Source: Anolis sagrei
Lineage: Eukaryota > Chordata > Lepidosauria > Squamata > Anolidae
NCBI RefSeq assembly: GCF_037176765.1
Contig: NC_090021.1
Coordinates: 60,145,453 to 60,209,452, forward strand
Length of the DNA stretch: 64,000 bases
Reading direction: 5' to 3'
Shown in pieces: positions 44,310 to 55,329 of the stretch. Position 1 is the first letter of the stretch. Every line of letters starts with the position of its first letter. The translations under genes were made by a program, and so were the position numbers. The notes under the pieces are model-generated. The model ran no database searches. It saw only the letters and a program-made list of their open reading frames with translations, and had not been told where the DNA came from.

Positions 44310-44575
44310 AGGAAAGGAGGAAGGAAAAATAGGAGGGAAAGGAGGAAGAGAAGGATGGAAGGAAGGAAGGGTGGAAGGGAATGGAGGGAGGGAGGGAGCA
44401 AAGAGAGAAGGAAAGAGAAAAGGGAAGGAGGGAAGGAAAAGGGAAGGAAGAACGAAATGGTGGAAGGGAAGGAAGGAGGGAGGAAGAAAGGGGGGGGGGA
44501 AGGGAAGGAGAAAGGAAAGAGAGAAGGAAGAAAGGATAGGATGGTGTGAGAGAGGAGGGCCTGAGAGAAGAACTC
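44310..44575. repeat. Polypurine tract (GGAA/GGGA)n, about 265 bp
   Basis: Nearly uninterrupted G/A on the plus strand, including G9 near 44490. The long frames on both strands (Glu/Gly/Lys-rich; Ser/Pro/Leu/Phe-rich) are artefacts of it. Confidence 0.95.
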
Positions 44576-44627
44576 AAAGGGCCGCATCCAGCCCCCGGGA
44601 CTGGGTTTACCCATACCTAATTTAGAA

Positions 44628-45259
44628 GCATAAGGTATCATAATTGTTTCATCAGAAATAATAACACAGTATATTTTTTGCAATAATACAGCCTAATAAG
44701 ACTTGGCCCTTAGGATTTAAGTGTGGATCAAATGTGACAGTCCAACCAATGGTAACAAAATTGCAGAAGAATTATTGTTGTTCAGATTCTGCCTATGACC
44801 AATTGCCACCTATGTTGAAAGGAGAATGATGGTCCCATTGGCCATGCATGATGGGGGACTCTGGTAAGGATTCAACTGGCATGATGGGGGACTCCAGTAA
44901 TCCCCACCCCCTTTCCCAGCTCAAAGTATTTCATTAGTGAACCTAACATAGAGGTAACAAATTGTTTGTTCAGCGTTCATGGAGAGCTTTGGCCAAATCC
45001 TACAGGCTCATTCCACTTGCAAGTCTATCTTGAATAAAAATTGGTAACTTAAATCCTTTAGAGCAATTTTAAAGAAGAGAACCAAATGGCTAACAGACAA
45101 AAAGATTGAAAGTTACATAAACTAATGGTGCTTCTTTACAGATTCAGTAGGTCAAGATGACAGTAGAGTGTAATCCTGAAAACACCCAAAAATGCATGTC
45201 TGCTCACACTTCATCAAAACCACAATTGCTTTCATCCAAGTGTGGGAAAAGCTAAAGCA
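44628..45259. other. No gene or named repeat seen
   Basis: A short direct duplication CATGATGGGGGACTC occurs at 44848 and 44880. Otherwise nothing recognised. Confidence 0.4.
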
Positions 45260-45756
45260 ACAATACCTATCTGAATGCATCTCCCTTTATGAACCAGTTA
45301 GTGCATTAAGATCAACTGGGGAGATCCTGCTCTCAGTCCCACTGCTGTGGCAGGTGCAATTGGTGGGGAAGAGCAACAGGGCCTTCCTGTTGGTAGCCCC
45401 TCAGCTATGGAACCCCCCCCCCGCTAGATTAGATTGGCCCCCTCCCTCCTGGTGTTTAGAAAACAACTAAAAACTTGGTTATGCAAACAAGCATTCGGTG
45501 AGTGACAACAATAATGTAGCAGATGGGTGACAACCTCGAGATCAGTGCAATATTAAAATGTTTTATGTTTATGTTTGATGGTTTATAGTTTTTAATGGTT
45601 TAATTTATAGTCATGTGTTATTGTTGAGATGCATGATATACTGTTTTTATTGTACGTGAGGCATTGAATTTTTGCCATTTATTTGATGTGAACCACGTTG
45701 AGTCCCCCCAGGAGTGAGAAACGTGGTATATAAATGCAATAAATAAATAAATAATC
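45260..45756 (+). mobile_element. L2-type LINE 3' end
   Basis: CISLYEPVSALRSTGEILLS, VGKSNRAFLLVAPQLWN, then a 3' UTR with ATTGAATTTTTGCCATTTAT, CACGTTGAGTCCCCCCAGGA and a (AAAT)n end. 5'-truncated and fairly well preserved. Confidence 0.85.
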
Positions 45757-46497
45757 CAATAAGTGACATTCTTCATCCAAGAAACGTATCTTGGACATGC
45801 ATGTTCTCATTTCTGTTCAGTAAAATGGAAGAAATTATTTGTGAATACTATAATGTAGCATTCCCACTACCGAGTCATCCCTTCACTAGAAATGGATAAC
45901 TCTTTATCTATAAAGGGATCTTTTCAGCAAAAAAAGGTCTATGGTAAAAGCAAATTACAATGTCAGCCTCCATCCTGTGGAATGGGATTTTTCTCTCAAC
46001 CCCCTTGGCTATCTGGTCAGCTCTGTGAAATATTGGTGCAGTTTCTACTTCTCCCGGATGAATCAGGGGAGCTGCTATAATAACATTCCAACTCATTTCA
46101 GCCATCAGATAAGAGGCACCTCACACATGCAAAGCATACAGTTACCAGCGCCTGAGTCAGAAAGAAAGCTCCCAGGGACATTCTCAATCCAAAGGAGGTC
46201 TCACTGCATGACTGGGAAAACCTCTTGCACACTTTTGTAACAGTGTAAAATTACAATTGCTGCTCCAAAGAAGACTACATCTTAAGCGGCATGTCTAAAC
46301 AGTTTAACTTCCTGGCATACTCCTGCTGTTTCAGACATTTACACATAGTGTCCCATTTCCCTAACACGAAAATGGATTTTTCATAACTATTGCTGACATA
46401 TGCAATTCCATGGCAGCATGGAAAATTACAGTACCAACAATGTCTTGTCTTGCATGGAAGCCTGCCCTCCTAAGTATTAATGCCTAGAGAATCAAAG
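45757..46497. other. No gene or named repeat seen
   Basis: Nothing recognised. Confidence 0.35.
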
Positions 46498-48490
46498 AAT
46501 CATAGCATTATAGAATTTGAAGAAACCACAAGGGCTATCCAGTCCAATTCTCATTGAGGGCATCGGAGGCCCCCGCTTTCAAGTTGGTCTGACCCGCAGC
46601 GGAGAGTTCCGCAGTTCCTGGAAGCCATAATTGGGACAAACTGATGAAATGTGCCCCAACAGAAAGCTCAAACAGGGGCTGCACACAGCCTCTATGCCTT
46701 TCTATCACTTTCCCCCAAGCCCTAACTTTGTAACCATTCCCCTAATAAAGGTACTTGAAATTGCAACTTTTTAACTCTCTACCTTGATACTTTGTGTCAC
46801 TTCTTGCCTGAACTATCAAATAGCATGAATTCAACCTTTTCCAGGCCGCGGGAGACTGCGAGCCTGCCCGAAATGCCTCTCTGGCGTTCTGGGAATGCCG
46901 GACCCACGTCACTTCAAACCGCAGATACGGATTCTCTCCTTTAAGATCTCCGTATCCACAAAATGGCGGATCGGCTCCATTTTAATGACTTATTTTTCTG
47001 TAGTAAATTCTAACCCTATCTGCCATCTCGCTTTTCTTGTTTTGGATCCCTACGCTCAGGAAATAACCTCTCAAGTTTTGAGAATATATTTTATTAGAAA
47101 CAGCTTATTGTCAAAAGTGCCGGTTCCATTAGTGCTGCTCCATTACGCTTTGCTGCCCCTCGCCTCTGCCAAGCTCCGGACCCGGGGACTCGATGCGGTT
47201 CTGCCATGGGACTTCGGGGAAGAGCCTGGCCATGGGGCCCCGGACCTTGGAAGGAGATTCTAGTTTCCCAAGGACCGAAGATTGAATCGGATGCAGCACT
47301 GCTGGGGTTACATCTGCCAGCCTTCACAAAGATCCAGGACTCTCTGCTGCATGTCTTGGACTTCAGAAAGCACCATTTCCCCCATGAACTATCTTCAAAG
47401 ACTTTGGACTCGAAAGTTTCCTTATGAAATCAATGTTTTTATTCATTATACTTGGAATGTAGGGTAGGGAGGAGGTTTATTGCTATGTAATGCCTATGAA
47501 TTGTATGAATGTATATCCTTCTATGAATCATCCTTCGCCCCTTTGCATTGCCCAACTCTTGGCCCCTTGCCCAACCTTGGAGCGGCAACCAGGAAGCAAC
47601 CAGCTGTCCGAAGAGGGTCGTTTGCCCTCACAAAAACAAATATTATACACACTCTTGCATGGACAATAGCAAAGGAAATTCCTATTTATTTTCAGAGTTA
47701 GGCTGATAGATAGGTATCTCCTCTGGTCAGTTTTGATTGATAGAAACAATAAGGGCAAGACTGCCCACAGGGAGTCTTCTGCCCAGCTCTGTTTGCCTCA
47801 CCCAGAACACATCACAAACACACACCTTATCAGATCAGGGACAGGAAAACCCAACTTAATTCAATCACCTTCCCATTACCAAGACAATAAGCCAGTTCCC
47901 CAGCTGGCCAATTTTCCGGATGAAGGGACACATAGGTTTCAGGAATGTCGTAATCCTTTCATCCCCCATGGTCCCTGATCATCCTGCCTCCTCTTCCCTG
48001 ATTCGTCAATTCTTTGAAGCGGGGAAAGCTTGCTGATAGGCTCCCTCAAAGCGGGGAAGCCTTGTGATTGGCCTAGGTTGGGGGCGGGCCACCAAGCCTC
48101 CTCCCAGCTGCTCAGCAACCAGCCAATCACCATCAAGCCGGGCAGGGAAGGCAGGGCGGGAATTTTGAAATCTCTGTACATGTTTTTGCTATAAAAATGC
48201 CCCCAAACTTTGTATTGGCATGCTTGTATGTGAGCTATCACTACAATTGCATCTGCTTCAGCTGAATCGCTCCAATAAAAGCCTCGGTCGCCGCTTCTTC
48301 CGCTTTGGTGATAAAATCATTATTTTTATTATTTTAATATTGCTGGAATCCGTCTTCTCTGTCATCGCCAAAGTAGCGGGCCTTCTTTGGTGCGGTCCTA
48401 GGGGTCTCTCTTACCGGGGAGACCCTCCTAAAGTCTAGTTTGACTTCACAATCCCATGCAATGCAGGAGTAAACAATCAAACCACTCCTT
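46498..48490 (-). mobile_element. CR1 3' fragment, split by LTR-like insertion
   Basis: AATCATAGCATTATAGAATT and GGGCTATCCAGTCCAATTC at the left, then ATGCAATGCAGGAG and AACAATCAAACCACTCC after 48455. The two halves join in register across the insertion. Confidence 0.75.
46551..48449 (+). mobile_element. LTR-retroelement-type fossil (about 1.9 kb) in CR1
   Basis: AATTC (46546) and AATCC (48450) would be a 5-bp duplication with one mismatch. The right part has the LTR layout: CCAAT-type boxes at 48062 and 48120, TATAAAA at 48190 and AATAAA at 48273, ending near TTTGACTTCACA. A second AATAAA lies at about 46743. It may be one long solo LTR or two joined pieces. Family uncertain. Confidence 0.5.
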
Positions 48491-48494
48491 CCAC

Positions 48495-48600
48495 TACAGC
48501 AGTGGTGTGAACATGCAACCTTCCAAATATTGTTGGATCACAGCTCCCACCATTTCTCACCACTGGCTATGCTGGGTAAGACTGGAGAGAGCTCTGCTCA
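48495..48600. repeat. MITE remnant
   Basis: CCAAATATTGTTGGATCACA, GCTCCCACCATTTCTCACCA and TGGCTATGCTGGGTA resemble one arm of a common squamate MITE. Confidence 0.45.
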
Positions 48601-49260
48601 TGGGGATGGCATCAATATACTCAACCCAGCATTAGATTTATTTGTTTATGTTCGAGCCAAGTGAGAATACTTTCTGCATCTGATGAAATGCATTCCAAGT
48701 AAAAGATAATTGTAAATATATGATTTGTGTGCCCTCTTATACTTTAACTTTGATAGTGATGAGGTTTTATAAAGTTTTTTTTAATATTTGAATAATTTTA
48801 TTTTTTATAATACATGGATGAATTTTGGTTTTGTTATTTGGAGCTTTGAGTTTCTTTCTGGAGGGAAAAAAAATCAATCAATCACTCTCTGCTTGTTTTG
48901 GCATATTTGTTGATCAAATATGCCAAAAGTTGTGTTCAGACAATGTATGTGCCCACTACATGAACAGCCTTGCTGACATTAGTAGTTTATTATTTCAGAC
49001 CCAGTGCTCAAATGAGAGTGAAATCAGCATTTTAAACTCGCATTTGGCAGCCACACTAATTTCCAGGTTTATTCTTATTAACCATTTGGATAATTTGAAA
49101 ATAATTTGATGCTGAAAGGCATTATTAAGGTTCATAACTGTTACAAGATGTATTTATGTTTAGAGGTGGAAGAAACCTGTCATTCCAATGCAAGAATACT
49201 GGATGATGAAGATTTGTGACAAATGATTCTTGTAATTACAAAGAAAGTTTTGAGTAACTT
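48601..49260. other. No gene or named repeat seen
   Basis: Nothing recognised. Confidence 0.4.
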
Positions 49261-49499
49261 TAAGGGCCATTCCACACAGTCCTATATCCCAGAATATAAA
49301 GGAAGAAAATCCTACGATATCTGCTTTGAACTGAGTTATCTTAGGGCCCTTCCAGATAGGGCTTTATCCCTATCTGTTCCAGTGCCTTCCCTGAATAATA
49401 AACTCTCAGCATTATGACCTCTAAATGCACTTTACACTGATTTAGGATTGCTTGTATGCTCTCACCAATGCCCCACCCCTCCTATCTTGTTCATGCCTA

Positions 49500-49700
49500 G
49501 TATTATTTTTTAAATTTTAATTACATTTGGCCCAGCCATAGGTTTTAAATGTATGTTGTATTATTGTCATTGTTTGTTGCTTTTTTTGTTTATGATCTTT
49601 ATTTTAATTGTTTTTATTGTTGTTGTTATTGCTTGTATTGATGTATTGTGGGTTCGGCCTCATGTAAGCTGCACCGAGTCCCTTTGGGGTACAAATAAAG

Positions 49701-49735
<35 letters not shown>

Positions 49736-49748
49736 CATTATTATTATC
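49500..49748 (+). mobile_element. LINE 3' tail with (ATT)n
   Basis: TGGGTTCGGCCTCATGTAAG, CTGCACCGAGTCCCTTTGGG and ACAAATAAAGATTATT followed by about 14 ATT units. Matches the L2-type tail at 30001 in reverse. Confidence 0.7.
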
Positions 49749-49864
49749 CCAGAAGCATCCACGTTGAAAAAAGGGGCCCTGTCCACACTCACCCGCTATC
49801 TGGGGTGGATGTCCTAATGTTCTTCTAGGAGTGGCCCGGGAGAACACCTGGAGACTCTATCCCC

Positions 49865-50100
49865 CTCCCCAAAAGCTCTACCCCCCCCCTTTTAAAAATA
49901 AAAGTACTTACGAGCCTCCATTGGAGAGCTTCGGCAGCTCTCCTGGCACATAGAACTGACGTAGTAGGAGAAAGGGGAGGGAAAGGAGTGATTCCCGCCC
50001 CCCCTGTTCTCCTGGTGCGTCATTTCTATGCACCAGGAGAGCTGCCGCAGCTCTCCAGTGGAGGATGGTAAGTACTTTTAAAAGGGGGGGGGGTAGGGCT
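49865..50100. repeat. Inverted repeat with C9/G12 runs
   Basis: CCCAAAAGCTCTACCCCCCC, TTAAAA, AGTACTTAC and GGCAGCTCTCCTGG at the left are mirrored as CCAGGAGAGCTGCCGCAGC, GTAAGTACTTTTAAAAGGGG and GTAGGGCTTTTGGGG at the right. This is the body of a DNA element. Confidence 0.75.
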
Positions 50101-50322
50101 TTTGGGGAGCAGGTTGGGATTCCACAGTTTGCCTGTCGTGGGTTTATTCCGCACCTTCCTAATTAATTCTTCACAACCAGGGGTTTCCTGGTTTGTGGTG
50201 AATTAATTCAGGATTGCCCAGAATGTTGTCTGGACTGCCCCCTTCTTATTGTGGAAGTTTCAAATGATGTGGGAATTCCTGCCTTGATATTCTGGGATAT
50301 GGGGCTGTGTTGAAGGGCCCTA

Positions 50323-50582
50323 AGAAAAATTGGGACCTGTTCATCACATTTTCACAGGGGTATTTATCAACTGTGGGATTCATGAATTAGCAGAGTTTGA
50401 TGCTAAGTAGAAGCTCAATTACAGTATTGTTTAGGGGGACAGACTATTACTAGATAGAGAGTAGATAGTTTGCAGTTTTTCATAGTTGTTTAGTTTAGTT
50501 TAAATATAATGTGTAGGGGTTTTTTTAGTTGCAATCGTTTTATATATCTACAATTCCTTTTGTGTGTTTTATTTTGTGCTTT

Positions 50583-50624
<42 letters not shown>

Positions 50625-51397
50625 CATACACACACACACATCTCGATTTCGTAGTCCATTTGGAGACCATCCTATGACAAGTATGGTTTTTTTCATGGTC
50701 TTGGATGGCCCATGATGTGATTTTAATCCTGTAAAGATTTAAGGAGGTTGCACCTAAGCTATTTGACAACCTACAATTTCTGCTTGGCTTCAAAGGTTGC
50801 CGCAAGCTAGTAATATTGAGAATGACCACAGTGTTTGAAGAGTTCAGAAGTTTAACTAAGATAGTCATCTACCAATTCATAGCAACCCCCAAGCAATTAA
50901 AACCCCAATGAAATAGCAAAAGAAGTTATGAATGACCATCAAGCTTATATCCTTTCTGAGATGGAATTAGATTGAGGAAGTTTAAAACTTAGGATATTAT
51001 TACACAGGGATTGTAACACAAGCTGCAGCCTTCCCAACCATTAATGAAAACACTTAAAATTGTACGACATCATCATATATTCATTCCAGACCAATCTGCA
51101 ACTCATCTGTAATCAATGCTTTTAAAAAAATGAATATTATCAAGCACCAGAAAGTGCTTTGAATGAGGGTTCAAAATGTTTTTACCTGTGCAGTAATTCA
51201 AAAGTGCTTCACCCATGGGTTTGGGGACTATGATGTGTCATTCGCTTCCCTATGGCCATTGTGCTAGTCATTTTACTTTGGTTATCACAGCAAGAGGACT
51301 TTTGGCTGCAAAGTTAAAACTGTCACCTTTGGCTCTGTTCACTTCCCTTTTTAAAATTGTTGAAACTATGCAATTAAAAGTTCCTTCCATATACTTA
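50323..51397. other. Repeat-poor with CA/TA microsatellites
   Basis: CACA runs at 50584-50615 and 50628-50640 around a TATATA block. No other recognised feature. Confidence 0.5.
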
Positions 51398-52080
51398 CAG
51401 TGGAACCTCAACTTAAGAGTGTCCCAAATTAGCGGAATGCCCAAGAGTGTTTAAATTAAGAGTGTTTTTAATTAAGAGCAATCACTTGGCCCCAGTTTTA
51501 CTTTGGCATACAAGCAGCATTTTGAATTAAGAGCTAGAGCCATAGGGAGCGTTAGCTTAAGAGTACAGGGCTTTAGGGATTCAAGGGAGCAGTCTCCGTA
51601 CCTCATGCCTCCTGCTCTTGTCCATTTTGGGAGATTGCTGCATGCTTTGCTCTTGTCTGCTTTGGGAGATGGCTCTCCACTATTGCTCTTGTCCACTTTG
51701 AGGAACTTTGGGTTAGTTGATTTTGTGTGATTTTTATTCCTGGTATGTTTGGTTTCATGAAGAGGGAGAAAGAGAAAGAGAAGGAGGGAAGCTTTGTGCT
51801 TTGTGCTTCCTTGCCACAACCTTGTGTTTCTACCATTGTGCCACAACTTTATGCTTCTACCATTTTAAAATTTATCTTTCTTTTTTATTGTTCCATGTGT
51901 GCAGGTTTTTCCTGCTGTTACTACTGGCTGACACACATTTTGTTGCCTCAAATGGGCTTCCTGGCCACACCTTTGTGCTTTTATCATTTTAAAGTTGATC
52001 TTTCTTTTTTATTGTTCTATGTGAATGTGCATTTATGCATTATTTGTTATTTATAAAGTACATTTTCTTACTTAAAAACA
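51398..52080 (+). mobile_element. TcMar-Tigger-like element with internal tandem repeats
   Basis: Begins CAGTGGAACCTCAACTTAAG after TA (51396-51397). GTTTTTAATTAAGAG and GAATTAAGAGCTAGAGCC follow the Tigger terminus. Inside, GCTCTTGTC-CTTTGGGAGAT-like units repeat three times (51613-51705), and about 100-bp units (CTTTTTTATTGTTCYATGTG) occur at about 51840 and 51970. The right terminus is not found. Confidence 0.65.
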
Positions 52081-52120
52081 TGCAAATGTTGCAAACTGCA
52101 GCCTGAATTGCAAAGAGAAA

Positions 52121-52316
52121 TGTTGTTGTTGTTCATTCGTTCAGTCATTTCCGACTCTTCGTGACCTCATGAACCAGCCCACACCAGAGATCCCTGTCAG
52201 CCATCACCACCCCCAGTTCCTTCAAGGTCAATCCAGTCACTTCAAGGATCCCATCCATCCATCTTGCCCTTGGTTGGCCCCTCTTCCTTTTTCCTTCCAT
52301 TTTCCCCAGTATCATT
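52121..52316 (-). mobile_element. Bov-B LINE 3' end
   Basis: TGTTGTTGTTGTTCATTCG, TTCCGACTCTTCGTGACCTC, CCAGTTCCTTCAAGGTCAAT and GGCCCCTCTTCCTTTTTCCT match the right-hand Bov-B copy (58528) almost base for base over about 170 bp. 5'-truncated. Confidence 0.88.
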
Positions 52317-53015
52317 ATTTCAGAATAAACAAACTAGGTAAAGATTTCTAATTGCAAGATGTATTTTCCTTTTTTATTAATTAAAATAATCCATTCTGCA
52401 ATACAGCTAGGTTATATAAAGCACCAGCTTGTGTGAGCTTGTCAATGAGAAGTAGCCCTCTCTCTTGCAGAATACCCAAAATAGGACATGGATACTAAAT
52501 GCAAAATTAATATTTCCACTTTTATCATTATTTTAAATATTTAAAAGGATGGTGCTTATGAACTTGCAGAAGTATTTAATTACAAAGTTTCAATTCCGCT
52601 ATCTTGCAAGAATTTGTCCTTTTGGGGTTGCGGAATTCCTCGGGGGGGGGGGAATGAATGGGCAACGAACGGGTTGGAAGGAGACATGTCCTAACAGATG
52701 TGATAATAAATATGCTTGCTATTTTCTCAAAGCATTGTGGTACTGTCTCGAGTGATAAGAAGAGGGCCTATCTTGGCATGCTTCATCCAAGAAACTAGAA
52801 CCATTTTAGGCCACAGTTTTTCTATAGCATACAAGAAAAAAAACAGTAACAACAACAAACTAGATTGACTCTCTATAGTCCTGCTTTCCAGATTTCAAAA
52901 TCAACAACAATTGACAGTACAAAGTCCAGTTTTGAGTCCCTTTGTTATGTAAGAAAATGAGAATTGGAGTGAGTTATACTCTATGAAAACAATCCATACA
53001 CTATCAGTACTGAAG
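52317..53015. other. No gene or named repeat seen
   Basis: A G10 run lies near 52641. Nothing recognised. Confidence 0.4.
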
Positions 53016-53415
53016 GGTGCAAGTGAAAGAAGTCGCCAGCAAAAGAAAAAGTGTGTGGGGTGCCTTGTGGCACCCTGTATGCCCTCCCTCCTTACCCCAT
53101 TGCATGGTGGGGATAGGACAGGGTGCATTGGTGCCCTGTCCCCATCAAATAGGAGAAAGGGTGGTAATGCGCACCACCCTTTTCCCATCATATGGGGAAA
53201 AGGGGAGGAAAGTGCGGATAGCTTAGTTGGAGCTACCCAAAAATATTTTCCTCCCTGTGGTGGAGGAGGATGCGCATTCTGGCGCTTTCCCTCCAGCTCG
53301 AGAGGAATATGGGCAAGGCCTACCATGCATTGTCTGATGGCACTCAGCAGGCCCCAGCCAAGTCCCAGCCAAAAGCACCAAAACGAGGCTAATTTGCCCT
53401 GTGTGAAGAGGTCCG
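53016..53415. repeat. GC-rich segment rich in local hairpins
   Basis: Palindromes such as GGTGCCTTGTGGCACC, GACAGGGTGCATTGGTGCCC with CTGTCC, and GGTGGTAATGCGCACCACCC lie in series. The composition jumps above the flanks. The longest frame of the window (52983-53720, 245 codons) and a 176-codon antisense frame cross it, but neither has a recognisable domain, so I read this as a non-coding DNA element of unknown family. Confidence 0.4.
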
Positions 53416-54631
53416 TTATGACCTTAAGCAAACCTATTGTGTGTGGCCTATTGCAAAGTGGCCTTTGCTTTTCTCTGAGGCAGGGACAGTGTCATTTGAC
53501 CAAGGCTAGCAGGTGTGTCTCCATGATCCAGTGGAGTTTTGAACCCAGTTATCAATCATTCCTAGTCCAACACTCAAAACAGTACACCTCATTGACTCCT
53601 TCTGTTCTAAATGAAACAGCAAATGAAACAAAGTGGGATTTCCCTTGCATAGCTTTACTTGCATTCTACAGTTTGCATTTCCTGAATATGCAGGAAATAC
53701 CCTTAGAAGAGAAGAACTAGGCTGCATCTATAAACCTTCATTAAAATCCCCAAAGGCAAAGTTGCTTTTGATAAAACCTATCCAGACCATTGGTTCCATT
53801 TGGCTCATGTTTGTTTTGATTTTGGTTCACTTTTATTCATTGTTCTGATTAATTTGAAGCAATGTACTGAATCCAAAGCAGCTGGAGCACATGCTGAAAT
53901 AAGGTCTTTTTTATACTCTGTAAATGATGAATATTCATCTGAACTACAGCAGCTGATTTATTTATCACATTAGTGGTTACTGCTGCATTTCATCTGAAAT
54001 GCTCAGTAACCAGTACTGGGGAGTTGCTTCGTTCAGTGAATATTGTACAATTTTTGCCTGAGCTACATACTTGTTGTGCTTTAAAACTCCATCTAGGAAA
54101 CTGGGACAACCCTTCTGTTCTTTAAAAGTGTGCTACAAGAAGAAATTAATTAATGCATTTGAAGTGCTCAGAAAGATAATGACAGTGATTAGCACCATAG
54201 AAAAGTCCCTCAATTAATACTGTGATTACTGACAAATATAATTCAGGTTTTCAGGGATGCAAATTTCATTCAATTGTTGTTCTTATTATTCTGATCTTAG
54301 CAAGCTGACTGCTCCCCCTCCCATATTAGAAAGGATTTAGCTGCACAGTATTGAAAGCTGAACGAAAGTTAATTCTCAGTAAACCTTTAGAGTAAATCCT
54401 TAGCAATAAGTCTAATCACACACTTGCAAAACAAACTATATGCTGCTTCCATTTGGGAAGTTTTCCATTCACAGTGTGCACATACATATTTTCTGAAACT
54501 GATTTTCAGAAAATAAAAGCTAACACTGAAGGAAATGGTTCTCTGTCATAAAAAAGAAATTGTGTTGGGGGTAGTTAAGTGGACCAATCCATTCATTAGA
54601 CTCACTGAAGTATGCCTTGAACAAAATAAAA
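53416..54631. other. Repeat-free stretch, possible conserved block
   Basis: 53840-54240 (TGAATATTCATCTGAACTAC, GCTGATTTATTTATCACATT, TTAATTAATGCATTTGAAG) is free of named repeats. Possible conserved non-coding element, by inference only. Confidence 0.3.
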
Positions 54632-54639
54632 CATGGTGG

Positions 54640-54952
54640 CAGGCCCGTAGCCAGGATTTCGTTTCGGGGGGGGGGGGCTGAATTTTTTTCAGGGGAGGGT
54701 TTCGGGGGGGGGGGGTGAGTTTTTGGGGGGCTGAGTCTGAGTGAAAGAGGGTCTAGCCTAGCAAACCTTTTGTATCATTACCCCAATACCCCCATGCATA
54801 TGGGATATATTGAGTATGGTGATCAGATCATGATATGAATAAACATAACAGTTTAAATAATGCACCATTAAGGCCTTTTCGCGAACCACCATGAAAATTT
54901 CGGGGGGGGGCTGAAGCCCCCCGAGCCCCCCCCCCCCCCGGCTACATGCCTG
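54640..54952 (+). mobile_element. Small hAT (CAGGCATGTAGCC type), second copy
   Basis: CAGGCCCGTAGCC / GGCTACATGCCTG ends. CATGGTGG (54632) and CATGGCGG (54953) are an 8-bp duplication with one mismatch. 313 bp, longer than the copy at 34109 because of expanded G and C runs near both ends. Shares ATTGAGTATGGTGATCAGAT and TGAATAAACATAACAG. Confidence 0.9.
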
Positions 54953-54989
54953 CATGGCGGGAGAAGACACCTTTAGGGCTATGAACGCC

Positions 54990-55090
54990 TCCAACATTGC
55001 ACAATTATAGTATTATGATTCCACTTTAATTGTCATGGCACCATTCTATTGACTCCTAGGATACATGGTTCAAAATTTACAGGTAGAGAG
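54990..55090. repeat. MITE remnant
   Basis: CAATTATAGTATTATGATTC, CACTTTAATTGTCATGGCAC and ACTCCTAGGAT match the family at 17085. Confidence 0.5.
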
Positions 55091-55329
55091 ATTTAGTCCT
55101 TCACCAAACTAGAAGTCTCTGCATTCTTAAGAGGATGTTGTTGTGGCAGTTTATGTGGGATCATAGTGCTTATGTTATTGAATGTGAAAGGGCTGTGAAA
55201 ATCCGTAGATTTTGATTTGCCTTTTCAGATGCACAGATGGAACATAATCTTTGATTGTCTTCAAGAAACAAAGGGATTGAAATCAAAATATCAGGCTAAA
55301 ATTAATCTGTTTGTCTTAAAGGTGCTACA

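Larger units (their letters stand above)
43721..44619. mobile_element. hAT element (CAGGCATGGGCAAACT type) with CR1 and polypurine inserts
   Basis: Left end CAGGCATGGGCAAACTTTCT, right end GGGTTTACCCATACCTA. A perfect 8-bp duplication ATTTAGAA flanks it (43713-43720, 44620-44627). TTGGGGGCCACATGGTGGGC and AAAGGGCCGCATCCAGCCCC are subterminal blocks known from this hAT type. Non-coding. Confidence 0.85.
49261..50322. mobile_element. PIF/Harbinger-like palindromic element with nested parts
   Basis: GGGCCATTCCACACAGTCC and CCCAGAATATAAAG at the left are inverted at the right (ATATTCTGGGATATGGGGCT, GTTGAAGGGCCC). TAA abuts both ends, a PIF-type 3-bp duplication. Inside, a second AGGGCCCTTCCAGATAGG element starts at 49345 and a strong inverted repeat occupies 49865-50100. 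Confidence 0.65.

Noticed and set aside
44248-44683. Long frames rich in Gly/Glu/Lys (plus) and Ser/Pro/Phe (minus)
   Set aside because: Direct translation of the polypurine tract.
50584-50640. CRISPR-like regular repeat
   Set aside because: Simple CA/TA microsatellite without spacers; no CRISPR array anywhere in this vertebrate window.
52983-53720. 245-codon open frame, longest in the window
   Set aside because: No recognisable domain, crosses a GC-rich hairpin segment, and an antisense frame of 176 codons overlaps it. No initiation or splice context supports it.
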